In this document: positions 36,033 to 43,486 of the stretch, one piece after another
How positions within the stretch are numbered: the stretch's first letter is position 1
How the letters are laid out: every line of letters begins with the position of its first letter
Assembly (NCBI GenBank): GCA_035527715.1
Contig: DATKZY010000096.1
Location: 1-64,000, forward strand
Origin: DSUN01 sp035527715
Lineage (GTDB): Bacteria; Planctomycetota; PUPC01; DSUN01
Reading direction: 5' to 3'
Length of the DNA stretch: 64,000 nucleotides
Program-made: the position numbers and the translations under genes
The notes under the pieces: generated by a model
The model's input: only the letters and a program-made list of their open reading frames with translations
The model's database searches: none
What the model was told of the DNA's origin: nothing

Positions 36033-37079
36033 TCAGACCGTGGCGCCTTGCCGCAGTTCCATCGCCACGCGGAACAGGGCTTCCACGTTGGGCCAGGGGA
36101 AGCCGGGGTCAATCTCGATGTAGAGCCAGGAGCCGCCGGCGGCGGGGCGGAAGATGTCCACGAGGCGCAGCACGTGGTCGCGCACCTCGGCGGGCGAGCG
36201 GCGCTGCATCAGGTCGCCGCGGTCGGGGTGAAGTTCGAGGGCAATGCCCATCTCGCGGCAGCGCCTGGCGAGCTCGGGCAGGTCGAAGACCGTAAGCTGA
36301 GGCCAAAGGGCGTCCACGCCAAGCTCCGAGAAGTCCTCCAGGATGTCGCCGATCTGGCCGCAGCAGTGGAAGAAGATGTGTTTGCCCGCCTTGCGGATCG
36401 GCTCGAAGAGGGCCTCATAGCGCGGCTTGTAGAAGCGGCGCCACACCTTCGGCGGCAGGAGCAACGCCTCCTGCGTGCCGAAGTCGTCGCCGAACGCCAC
36501 GCCGTCCACGTCGAGCGCGAGCGAGCGGCGGACGCCCGCGGCGGTGTGCTCGACGAGCAGGTCGGCCAGGCGGTTGATCTCCGGCGTGTCGCGGAGGATG
36601 TCCACCAGCGTGTCCTCGAAGCCGCGGAGCGACCAGAGCTTCTCCATCAGGCTCCCGCTGCCGCCGAGGGTGAACCAGCGGCGCTTCTGGGCGGCGACGC
36701 TGGCCCGGACCTTCTCCACGTCCGGCCCCTCGGCCGTCGGTGGCGGAGGCGGCTTGTAGGCGTCGAGCCGGCCCATGTCGCGCAGCGGCCAGTCAATCAG
36801 GTGGCCCCAGACGCCGAAGATGCGATACTCCCAGGTCGAGCCCCACTCGTCGGTCTTGATCGTGTGGTAGCGGCCGTCGGGGTCGAAATCGCCGGGCGGC
36901 GGCCCGGCGGGGAGCGTCACGCCGCTCAGGTCGCCGAAGTCGTGGCCACAGGCCCTCGTGAGGTCGAGCAGCTTCTGCCCGTGCTCGTAGAGGCCGCCCA
37001 CGGCCGGCAGAATCCGCAGCGGCACCACGTCGGGCGGGCGGAAGTCGAGGGCGGCGAGGACGCGTTCGCGGGGCAGCAT
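36033..37079 (-). CDS. UroD-family protein (methylcobamide:CoM methyltransferase-like)
   Basis: The 348-residue TIM-barrel protein of the uroporphyrinogen decarboxylase superfamily has the LPRERVLAALDFRPPDVVPL start and FFHCCGQIGDIL. The H-x-C there is the first part of the zinc site of MtaA/MtbA-type methyltransferases, so a role in corrinoid-dependent methyl transfer is more likely than heme synthesis. GDDFGTQEALLLPP is another family block. Its ATG abuts the stop of the inositol-phosphatase-like gene with zero spacing, so they are co-translated. A duplicate tail of this gene lies at 33656-33805. Confidence 0.8.
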   Translation of the reverse strand: MLPRERVLAALDFRPPDVVPLRILPAVGGLYEHGQKLLDLTRACGHDFGDLSGVTLPAGPPPGDFDPDGRYHTIKTDEWGSTWEYRIFGVWGHLIDWPLRDMGRLDAYKPPPPPTAEGPDVEKVRASVAAQKRRWFTLGGSGSLMEKLWSLRGFEDTLVDILRDTPEINRLADLLVEHTAAGVRRSLALDVDGVAFGDDFGTQEALLLPPKVWRRFYKPRYEALFEPIRKAGKHIFFHCCGQIGDILEDFSELGVDALWPQLTVFDLPELARRCREMGIALELHPDRGDLMQRRSPAEVRDHVLRLVDIFRPAAGGSWLYIEIDPGFPWPNVEALFRVAMELRQGATV

Positions 37080-37883
37080 TCACCTTCCCCTCACCAAGTC
37101 GCGGAGCACCTCGTGGATGCCGGGAGCGGCGGCGAGGGTGTTCCACTCGGCCTCGGAGGTCTCGATGGCGTCGAGTACGGCGCCCGCCTCGCGCAGGACC
37201 ACGGCCGCCGCCGCGATGTCCCAGCTCCGCAGCCGCTGCTCGTAGAAGCCGGTGAAGCGGCCGCAGGCGACGTTGCACAAATCGTAGGCGGCCGAGCCCA
37301 TGGCCCGCACCTTGCGCACGCGGGGCGCGAGGCGCCCAGTCTGCTCCACAAAGTGGGCCACCGCCCCCGGCCGCGCGCCAAAGCCCGTGCCGACGATGGA
37401 CTCCTCGAGCGTCGCGACCGTGCTCGGCCGGATGGGCTTGCCGTTGAGCGTCGCCCCCTTGCCCGTCTCGGCGACGAACAGCTCATCCGTCGGCGGGGCG
37501 TAGACCACGCCGACCAGCGGCTCGCCGAGCGACTCGAGGCCGCGCGGGAATGCCGCCGCCGTGCCCGTTGGCCGGCGATAGCAGGCGACCGAGGTGCAGA
37601 AGTAGGGCAGGCCGTAGAAGAAGCTCACCGTGCCGTCGAGCGGGTCAATCAGCCACCAGCAGTCGCCCTCGCCGCCGAGGGCGCCGGCCTCCTCGGTGAG
37701 GATGGCGTCGTCGGGCCAGTCGCGGCGAATCGTCTCGACGATGGCCTGCTCGCACAGGCGGTCGGCCTCGAGCTTCACGTCGTTCCGCGTCGCCTGGTCC
37801 ACGGCCAGCAGCGTGCCCCAGAGGCGCTTCTGAATCTCGCCCGCGGCCCGCGCCGCGGCAAGGGCGGTGTCTTTGGTGGTCAT
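37080..37883 (-). CDS. Inositol monophosphatase family phosphatase
   Basis: The 267-residue protein has the metal-binding motifs of the IMPase/CysQ/FBPase superfamily: EE at residues 64-65, IDPLDGT at 79-85, and SWDIAAAAVVLREAGA near 215. It would hydrolyse a sugar- or nucleotide-phosphate monoester with Mg2+. The substrate is not evident; the TVSFFYGLPYF variant of the DGTxNF motif suggests a non-inositol substrate. GAAGGGG precedes ATG 37883. It lies 13 nt after the FGE-like lipoprotein and abuts the UroD gene. Confidence 0.87.
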   Translation of the reverse strand: MTTKDTALAAARAAGEIQKRLWGTLLAVDQATRNDVKLEADRLCEQAIVETIRRDWPDDAILTEEAGALGGEGDCWWLIDPLDGTVSFFYGLPYFCTSVACYRRPTGTAAAFPRGLESLGEPLVGVVYAPPTDELFVAETGKGATLNGKPIRPSTVATLEESIVGTGFGARPGAVAHFVEQTGRLAPRVRKVRAMGSAAYDLCNVACGRFTGFYEQRLRSWDIAAAAVVLREAGAVLDAIETSEAEWNTLAAAPGIHEVLRDLVRGR

Positions 37884-37896
37884 TGCGCCCCTTCTC

Positions 37897-38760
37897 TCAG
37901 TCGCCGGATGCGGCGCCTCGTGCCGGCCGCACGCAGCGGAAGCCGATCAGGCCGTTGCGGTCGGCGGCGAAGCAGACGTCGGTGAACTGCGGATACTCCT
38001 GGTCGCGGTAGGAGGAGCGGCACTGGCTGGCCTTGGAGCTCCAGGCCCCGCCGCGAATCACCCGCGTGTTGCCCTTCGCCGGGCCGCGCGGGTCGCGCTC
38101 CGGGCTCTTCCTGTAGTAATCCTCGGCATAGAAGTCGTGGCACCATTCCCACACGTTGCCGTAAAGGTCGTGGAGGCCCCAGGGATTGATGCGCTTCTGG
38201 CCGACGGCTTGGGGGGTGCGCATGCAGTTGTCGCGGAACCAGGCGTAGTCGCCAAGCTTCGCGCGGTCGTTTCCGAAGAAGTAAGTGGTCGTGGTGCCGG
38301 CGCGGCAGGCGAACTCCCATTCGGCCTCGGTGGGGAGGCGGTAGCCGCTCGCCGTGAAGTCGCACGCCCACGACTGCTCGTCATACGCGGGCGCGAGGCC
38401 GTCGCGCCGCGACCGCGCGTTGCAGTAGGCCGCGGCCTGGCTCCAGCGGATCTGCTCGACGGGGTTCTTCGGGTCCTTCCACAGCGAGGGGTTCTTGCCC
38501 ATCAGCCTCTCGTAGGCTTCCTGGGTCACCTCGTGCGTATCAATGTAGAACGGGCCGACGAAGACCTTGTGCGGCGGCTCGTCCACCTCGTCGCTGGCGT
38601 CGCTGCCCATCACGAACGAGCCGCCGGGAATGTGGACCATCAATTCAAGGTGCCCCGCAATTGTCGCGTTCGGGCTCGTCGCCGTCGGCTCCTGCGTCTC
38701 GCTGCACGAGAGGAGCGCTGGAGCCAGGAATAGGAGCAACATGGCCGCGCACGATTTCAC
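37897..38760 (-). CDS. FGE-sulfatase-fold lipoprotein
   Basis: The 287-residue protein has a lipoprotein signal (MLLLFLAPALLSC) followed by a full SUMF1/FGE domain: MVHIPGGSFVMGSDASDEVD, DTHEVTQEAYERLMG, YRLPTEAEWEFACRAGT, NPWGLHDLYGNVWEWCHDFY and RVIRGGAWSSKASQC...GFRCV. Compared with the FGE consensus (GGSWLC....C), the first catalytic Cys is Ser, so formylglycine formation is doubtful. GTG 38760 has GGAG upstream. It follows the beta-propeller gene by 4 nt in what looks like an operon down to the UroD gene. Confidence 0.85.
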   Translation of the reverse strand: MKSCAAMLLLFLAPALLSCSETQEPTATSPNATIAGHLELMVHIPGGSFVMGSDASDEVDEPPHKVFVGPFYIDTHEVTQEAYERLMGKNPSLWKDPKNPVEQIRWSQAAAYCNARSRRDGLAPAYDEQSWACDFTASGYRLPTEAEWEFACRAGTTTTYFFGNDRAKLGDYAWFRDNCMRTPQAVGQKRINPWGLHDLYGNVWEWCHDFYAEDYYRKSPERDPRGPAKGNTRVIRGGAWSSKASQCRSSYRDQEYPQFTDVCFAADRNGLIGFRCVRPARGAASGD

Positions 38761-38764
38761 GGCG

Positions 38765-39757
38765 TCACTTCTCCTCCGGCGGCAGCCAATCGTAGTCCCA
38801 GTGGTGCCCCACCCAGCCCTTGGGGCTGACGGTGATCGTGGCCCCGTCGGCGACGCGCACGATGCACAGGGGGCTGTGGACCCGCCAACTGCCCCTGAGT
38901 GGGATCTTCACATAGGCGATGTAGCGCCCGCAGTGCGACCAGCGGCCGCACGGGTCCTGGCCGATGGCCTCGGGCGGCAGGGTGACGATCTTGCCGTCCG
39001 TGCCGTCGGGCAGCGACGGGTCGAAGCGGCGGACGCCGAGCGAATCGCCCGCGTTCCAGCACATCCACGCCCCGTCGGGCGAGAAGGCGGGGTGGCACTC
39101 GCCCTTCTTGACGGGATGGTTGGGCAGCTTGCGGATCGGGCCGCCCTCGGCCGGCATGAAGTCAATCGTGTACTTGGAGCCCAGGTAGTCGCGGATCTCG
39201 AAGATGAACCACTTGCCGTCGGGCGAGAGGTCCACGACGCTCACGCGGCGCTCGACCTTGATCGGCTCGGTCGCCTTGCCCGTCTCGACGTCCTTGTAGA
39301 CGATGCCGCGCTTCTCGCACGCGACGGTGCGCTTGCTGTCGGGCGTCCAGACGTAGAAGCCGTCGAGCGGGCGGGTCTTGAGCGACTTCACGTCCACCAC
39401 GAGGTCGCCGTAGTTGTGGGTGAACATCGAGCCGTCGGGCGACGTGCGGGGCGTGCGCTCGTCCTTGTCGGGCGTGTTGGTGAGCTGCTTGAGGCCCGAG
39501 CCGTCGGCGTTGACGATGTAGAGGTCGCGGGGCGGGTAGGCCCCCTTCGGGTCGGGCGGCTTCTCGGGGTGGATGGAGACGACGAGGCGGTAGCCGGTCG
39601 CCCGAAGCTCCTCCTTGAGGTCCTTGATGCGCGGCTCGCCGAAGGGGTCGCATTTCGGCGGCATCTCCCACCGGGCTCGGAGGGACGGCGCGTCGGCGGC
39701 CTGGGCCGCCACGGCGGCGCCGAGCAGGAACAGGGCAAGGCGGGCCACAGCGTTCAT
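38765..39757 (-). CDS. Secreted TolB/PD40-type beta-propeller protein
   Basis: The 330-residue protein has a signal peptide (NAVARLALFLLGAAVAAQAAD) and PD40/WD40-like strands: DLYIVNADGSGLKQLTNTPD, TSPDGSMF, LSPDGKWFIFEI, FSPDGAWMCWNAGD. These are the TolB-propeller repeats, usually binding or scaffolding modules. ATG 39757 has AAGGAG 11 nt upstream. It lies 7 nt after the transglutaminase-like gene and is probably co-transcribed. Confidence 0.8.
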   Translation of the reverse strand: MNAVARLALFLLGAAVAAQAADAPSLRARWEMPPKCDPFGEPRIKDLKEELRATGYRLVVSIHPEKPPDPKGAYPPRDLYIVNADGSGLKQLTNTPDKDERTPRTSPDGSMFTHNYGDLVVDVKSLKTRPLDGFYVWTPDSKRTVACEKRGIVYKDVETGKATEPIKVERRVSVVDLSPDGKWFIFEIRDYLGSKYTIDFMPAEGGPIRKLPNHPVKKGECHPAFSPDGAWMCWNAGDSLGVRRFDPSLPDGTDGKIVTLPPEAIGQDPCGRWSHCGRYIAYVKIPLRGSWRVHSPLCIVRVADGATITVSPKGWVGHHWDYDWLPPEEK

Positions 39758-39764
39758 CGTTGCT

Positions 39765-41228
39765 TCACTCCTTGGCGGCGGCGGGACCCGCCGCGGCGCT
39801 TTCCGTGGGGACCCAGTGGAGGCTTCCGCAGCGGAGCGTGAGGTCCTGCATCTGCGGGAGCTTGTCGGTCTCGGGGAGAGCGACCTCGAAGGTGCACGGG
39901 CACTCGGCAATCGGCTTCTCGACGACCTTGTCGTTCTTCCAGTCGGGGGCCTCTTTGTAGCGGTAGATGAGGGTCAGCGGATTGGCCTTGACGGCCTCGG
40001 GGTTGGCCACGGTGAGGGTCACCCTGTTCTTGCCGGGCATCAGGTGCGGGGCGGCCATGGCGTTGTGGGTGAAGACGGTCTTCACGTGGAGGCGGTGGAG
40101 CGTGGCCTTGCCGCTGAGCTTGAGCCTCACCTCGTACGTGTGGCGGCCGCGGCTGGGGCGCACGACCGCCTTGTCCAGCTCGGCACGATACTCCTTCTTC
40201 CCTGCGTCGCTCGCCGTCAGGACCGGCGTCCAGTCCTTCTCCACGCGGACCGCGACGTCCACGCGGTCGCCCTCGCCGGGGCAGGTGGCCTCGAAGGCGA
40301 CCGTCGCGGCAGTGATGTAGAAGGGGCACTTGACGGGGACGATGAGCTCGCCGGCGGCCAGGGCGTCCTTGAGCGGCGCCTGGCCCAGGTCGGGCGAGTA
40401 GCTCATCCAGCCGTTGAAGAAGTGGCGGTAGCTGACCGACACGCCGCCGTACTTGGGGATGCCGTAGGGCTCCCAGACCCTGAACAGCTCGGGCGGGCCT
40501 TTGCGGTCCTTGCCGCCGCAGGTGTGGATGGGGCCGGGGTCCCTGGCGCGGTGGGTGTTGGGCAGCGGCTTGCCGTGGGGCCACCAGGAGCGCACGATCT
40601 CCTCGCCTGGGCGCAGCCCGTAGCCCTTCACCGACCAGTCGCTCTTCTGGACCTGGTAGTCGAGGGTCTTGATCTTCTGGGCGAAGGCCATCGGCTCGTC
40701 GCCGCAGGGGCAGAGGCCGGGGCACGCGCGGCCCTCCTTCACCGCGTCGCGGATGAGCGAGGGGTCCTGATTCAGCTCCTCGAACGACGCGACGTGGCGC
40801 TTCTCGCCGCGGGTGAAGACGTAGAAGTTGGTCATCGTGTCGAAGCCGTGCCACGCCCCGTCGTAGAATGCCTCGTAGAAGGTGTGGCCGGGGTGCGACA
40901 CGATGCGCATTTTGATCCCGGCGGCGCCGAGCAGCCCCTTCATGCACGTGGCCTGCGAGCCGCACAGCGTGTTGCCGATCGCGTTCACGCACTTCAGCGG
41001 GTCCCGGCTCTCGGGGATGTTCTGGTAGTGGTAGACCCGCTGGTAGTAGAAGTCGTACATGGCGATGGCCTTCTGCTCGTCGGTCATGCCCGGCTGGACG
41101 ACGCCGGCGACGATCGACTCGAAGCTCGAGCAGTCCACCGTCCTGTCCGTCGTCACCCAGGGCTCCTTCACCTCGGCCCCCGCGAGTGCGCCGATGCCCA
41201 GCAAGAGAAGCGGCAGAAGCCATCTCAT
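39765..41228 (-). CDS. Secreted transglutaminase-like cysteine protease-fold protein
   Basis: The 487-residue protein has a signal peptide (RWLLPLLLLGIGALAGAE). Residues ~80-150 form a transglutaminase-like core with a Cys (LCGSQATCMKGLL), His (SHPGHTFYEAF) and Asp (WHGFDTM) in the expected order and spacing. The rest is beta-sandwich. It may be a periplasmic peptidase or amidase. The start ATG overlaps the stop of the upstream Smr gene as ATGA. Cys-rich patches (CPGLCPCGDE) could form disulfides. Confidence 0.75.
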   Translation of the reverse strand: MRWLLPLLLLGIGALAGAEVKEPWVTTDRTVDCSSFESIVAGVVQPGMTDEQKAIAMYDFYYQRVYHYQNIPESRDPLKCVNAIGNTLCGSQATCMKGLLGAAGIKMRIVSHPGHTFYEAFYDGAWHGFDTMTNFYVFTRGEKRHVASFEELNQDPSLIRDAVKEGRACPGLCPCGDEPMAFAQKIKTLDYQVQKSDWSVKGYGLRPGEEIVRSWWPHGKPLPNTHRARDPGPIHTCGGKDRKGPPELFRVWEPYGIPKYGGVSVSYRHFFNGWMSYSPDLGQAPLKDALAAGELIVPVKCPFYITAATVAFEATCPGEGDRVDVAVRVEKDWTPVLTASDAGKKEYRAELDKAVVRPSRGRHTYEVRLKLSGKATLHRLHVKTVFTHNAMAAPHLMPGKNRVTLTVANPEAVKANPLTLIYRYKEAPDWKNDKVVEKPIAECPCTFEVALPETDKLPQMQDLTLRCGSLHWVPTESAAAGPAAAKE

Positions 41229-41500
41229 GCCTTGTTCCTTTCAGGCCAGCGGAAGTGGAGGAAGAGGCGGCCCCAGTTCTTCGAATCGTGGTCAATGTTG
41301 CGCGTGACGGCTTTGACCTGCGGCTCCTTGAGGAAGCGGTCCACGCGGCGCTTGAGCTGTCCCGTGCCCTTGCCGTGGACGATCTGGAGACATTTTACCC
41401 GGAGGCGCCGGGCCTCGTCGAATGCCTCGCGCAGGGTCGCCTCAATCGCCCGCCCGTCGCGGGCCACCGCGTGCAGGTCAATCTTGACCTCGCTGGGCAT
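41225..41500 (-). CDS. Small Smr-domain protein
   Basis: The 91-residue protein consists only of an Smr (MutS2 C-terminal) domain: IDLHAVARDGRAIEATLREA at the start and the IVHGKGTGQLKRRV motif. Smr domains are nucleases or bind branched DNA or stalled ribosome mRNA. GAGGAGG precedes ATG 41500 with 7-nt spacing. The first conserved motif normally reads DLHG; here it is DLHA. It overlaps the transglutaminase-like start by 4 nt. Confidence 0.85.
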   Translation of the reverse strand: MPSEVKIDLHAVARDGRAIEATLREAFDEARRLRVKCLQIVHGKGTGQLKRRVDRFLKEPQVKAVTRNIDHDSKNWGRLFLHFRWPERNKA

Positions 41501-41532
41501 GGAGCGCCTCCTCGATGTCCTGCCCAATCCAG

Positions 41533-41710
41533 AGCGGCGTCGAGCCGCCGCACTCCGAAGGGCTGCCGCACGTTCTAGGAGGCGGCGCCGGTTCGAGGGC
41601 GGAGCAGCCTCGACTGTGCCCCCATGATAGCCACCCACGTCTTGAGACGCCAATCCGCTCCAGGAGATGCGTGAGCCTTTGGGAGTGCGGCGGCTCGACG
41701 CCGCTTTTTC
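41533..41710 (-). repeat. Long-range inverted repeat, AGCGGCGTCGAGCCGCCG family
   Basis: The left arm 41533-41561 and right arm 41676-41710 pair over ~28 bp (AGCGGCGTCGAGCCGCCGCA and complement). The 115-nt spacer has no gene. On the minus strand the right arm starts ~19 nt after the stop of the UroD-family gene, and the other arm precedes the Smr gene. Confidence 0.85.
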
Positions 41711-41728
41711 TCAGGGACGCGCTTCCCC

Positions 41729-42808
41729 CTATCGCTTCCGCCCACGCGCCTCCTCGTCAATCACCCGCGAGATGGCCAGCATGTTGGCCTGCCAGCGGCC
41801 ATCGGGAATGTCCTCGGTGATGCCGATGATCAGGCGATTACCCGGGGCAGCCTCGCGGAGGACCTGCCGCGTCGTCGCCTCGATCTTCTCGATCGAGGCC
41901 AGGTGGAGCGACGAGGGGAAGTTGATCCAGAGCACCTTGCCCGGCCAGGCGGCCAACGCGTCGGTCGCGCTCATGTCCGTGTCGGGCGACGGGGTGAATG
42001 CCTCGACGTAGTCGAGGCCCGAGCCCGCCACGGCCTTCGCCCAGAGGCGGTTGTTGCCGTCGAGGTGGGCGCCCACGAGCTTGCCGTGGCGGTGGAAGAC
42101 TTCCGCCGCCTCGTTGTAGAGGGGCACGACGTATCGCTCGAAGCGCTCCTTGCCCATGACCTCGGGCACCTCGTTGCCGCCGTAGTTGGCGTGGAGCGCG
42201 GGCGAGGCGGCGACGAGGGGGTAGATGCGGCGCTGCTGCTCGACCATGGCGTCGTAGAGCCGCAGCACCTCGTCGCGGCGCTCGGCCCACTCGACGGCGA
42301 ACGCCTCGTGGCCCATCCAGTGGATCATGATCTCGTGGAGCGGCGTGAGGCCAATGCCGGCGCGGAGGATGAAGTCCTCGCCGAGCATCGCTTCGGCCTC
42401 GGCAAACGCCTCGTAGGCCGGCTCGTGGCGCTGGTCGTTGACCAGGAAGAGCAGCGGCCTGTAGTCCTCGGGCCGCTTGAAGAGTCGCTCGAGCTTCCAC
42501 GACGTGAAGCCCGCGGGCTGGTCGAGGCTCGTGAGGTCCCCGACGGGCGTGTGGATGAGCGTCCGCACCCGCTCCTTGCCGTCCTCGGTGTAGCGGCGGG
42601 ACTCGGTGGTCACGTTGGGCCGGGTGGTGTTTACCACGCCGCAGCGGTGGACGATGCAGAGGCCGTCGTTCCGCAGTTGCCGCTCGACGACGCACTGGGG
42701 CACCATGCCCTGGTACATCGTCAGCGGCGTCTTGTCGGGCACTTCCTGCCGCAGCACCATCTCGACCCGGCGGCGGGGGGTGGTTTCGGCTGGCGAGCGT
42801 TTCCTCAT
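41729..42808 (-). CDS. UroD-family protein (methyltransferase-like), HLDG variant
   Basis: The 359-residue TIM-barrel protein shares the overall layout of the UroD/MtaA family (RRRVEMVLRQEVPDKTPLTM; GIGLTPLHEIMIHWMG; LVGAHLDGNNRLWAKAV). The usual zinc-site motif H-x-C-G reads HLDG, so it may not bind zinc in the standard way. No signal peptide. AGGA precedes ATG 42808 by 8 nt. The toxin-antitoxin pair lies just upstream on the same strand. Confidence 0.78.
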   Translation of the reverse strand: MRKRSPAETTPRRRVEMVLRQEVPDKTPLTMYQGMVPQCVVERQLRNDGLCIVHRCGVVNTTRPNVTTESRRYTEDGKERVRTLIHTPVGDLTSLDQPAGFTSWKLERLFKRPEDYRPLLFLVNDQRHEPAYEAFAEAEAMLGEDFILRAGIGLTPLHEIMIHWMGHEAFAVEWAERRDEVLRLYDAMVEQQRRIYPLVAASPALHANYGGNEVPEVMGKERFERYVVPLYNEAAEVFHRHGKLVGAHLDGNNRLWAKAVAGSGLDYVEAFTPSPDTDMSATDALAAWPGKVLWINFPSSLHLASIEKIEATTRQVLREAAPGNRLIIGITEDIPDGRWQANMLAISRVIDEEARGRKR

Positions 42809-42852
42809 GGGGGTTCCTCGGCCGTCGGGGGGCGTTCAAAGCTTCCCGCGTC

Positions 42853-43194
42853 TCACTTGTCCCCAACGATCTCGTTGAGGCCCTCGACCACCTGGCTGAC
42901 TTCTTCGGGGGAGAGGCGACCGAGGCGGGCGCCAAGGCGCTGGATGGACAGTGTGCGAATCTGGCTGATCTTCACCCACGATTGCTTGGGAAGCCGCGCG
43001 CTGTGGATTTCAAGCGTGAGCGGGAAACCCAGGCGCGAAGGCTGGCTGGTGATAGCCACTGCAATGACAATTCCCATGCGCTCGTTGAACACCTCATGGC
43101 TCAGGATCAGCACGGGGCGGAACCCGGCTTGCTCGTGGCCTCGCACAGGGTCAAGGTCGGCCCAGAAGACGTCCCCTCTCAGTATTCGGGCCAT
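42853..43194 (-). CDS. mazF: MazF/PemK-type toxin (mRNA interferase)
   Basis: The 113-residue protein has the typical fold and motifs: RGDVFWADLDPVRGHEQAGF then RPVLILS, and KQSWVKISQIRTLS. It would cleave mRNA at specific short sites. The start ATG 43194 lies 16 nt inside the antitoxin gene end, which is the usual coupling of TA operons. Cognate antitoxin immediately upstream. Confidence 0.9.
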   Translation of the reverse strand: MARILRGDVFWADLDPVRGHEQAGFRPVLILSHEVFNERMGIVIAVAITSQPSRLGFPLTLEIHSARLPKQSWVKISQIRTLSIQRLGARLGRLSPEEVSQVVEGLNEIVGDK

Positions 43195-43421
43195 TCCTCC
43201 ATGTCCTTGGCAAAGCCCTCCTCCGCCATGGCTTGCTCGAGCTTGGGGTCTGCTTTGGCGCACTCGCGGGCCAGCCGGGTGTGTTCCAGCCTCTCGATCT
43301 TCTCGCGCAGGGCGCTGCGCACGGCCTGGCTGCGATTGGGGAAGACGCGGGTCTTGACCAGGCGGTCCACCTTGGCCAGAAGCTCGCTCTCCAGGGAAAT
43401 GGCGATCTTTGCGGTGCTCAT
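43179..43421 (-). CDS. Ribbon-helix-helix antitoxin
   Basis: The 80-residue protein has an N-terminal RHH (CopG/MetJ/MazE-like) DNA-binding segment (KIAISLESELLAKVDRLVKT, NRSQAVRSALRE) and an acidic C-terminal tail that would wrap the toxin. GGAGGC precedes ATG 43421. A strong promoter lies 25 nt upstream; the antitoxin presumably binds there. Confidence 0.88.
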   Translation of the reverse strand: MSTAKIAISLESELLAKVDRLVKTRVFPNRSQAVRSALREKIERLEHTRLARECAKADPKLEQAMAEEGFAKDMEEWPEY

Positions 43422-43445
43422 GGCCTGCCTCCGGTAGTACCAGCC

Positions 43446-43473
43446 ATCATACCACGACTGGGCCGCCTGTCAA
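43446..43473 (-). promoter_or_regulatory. Predicted promoter of the toxin-antitoxin operon
   Basis: On the minus strand: TTGACA (43473-43468), 16-bp spacer, TATGAT (43451-43446); 25 nt before the antitoxin start. Confidence 0.75.
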
Positions 43474-43486
43474 GTGCCATCGGCGC

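Noticed and set aside
42853..43473. Toxin-antitoxin pair as a novel defence system
   Set aside because: Both proteins match the well-known MazF and RHH families with ordinary overlap and promoter layout.
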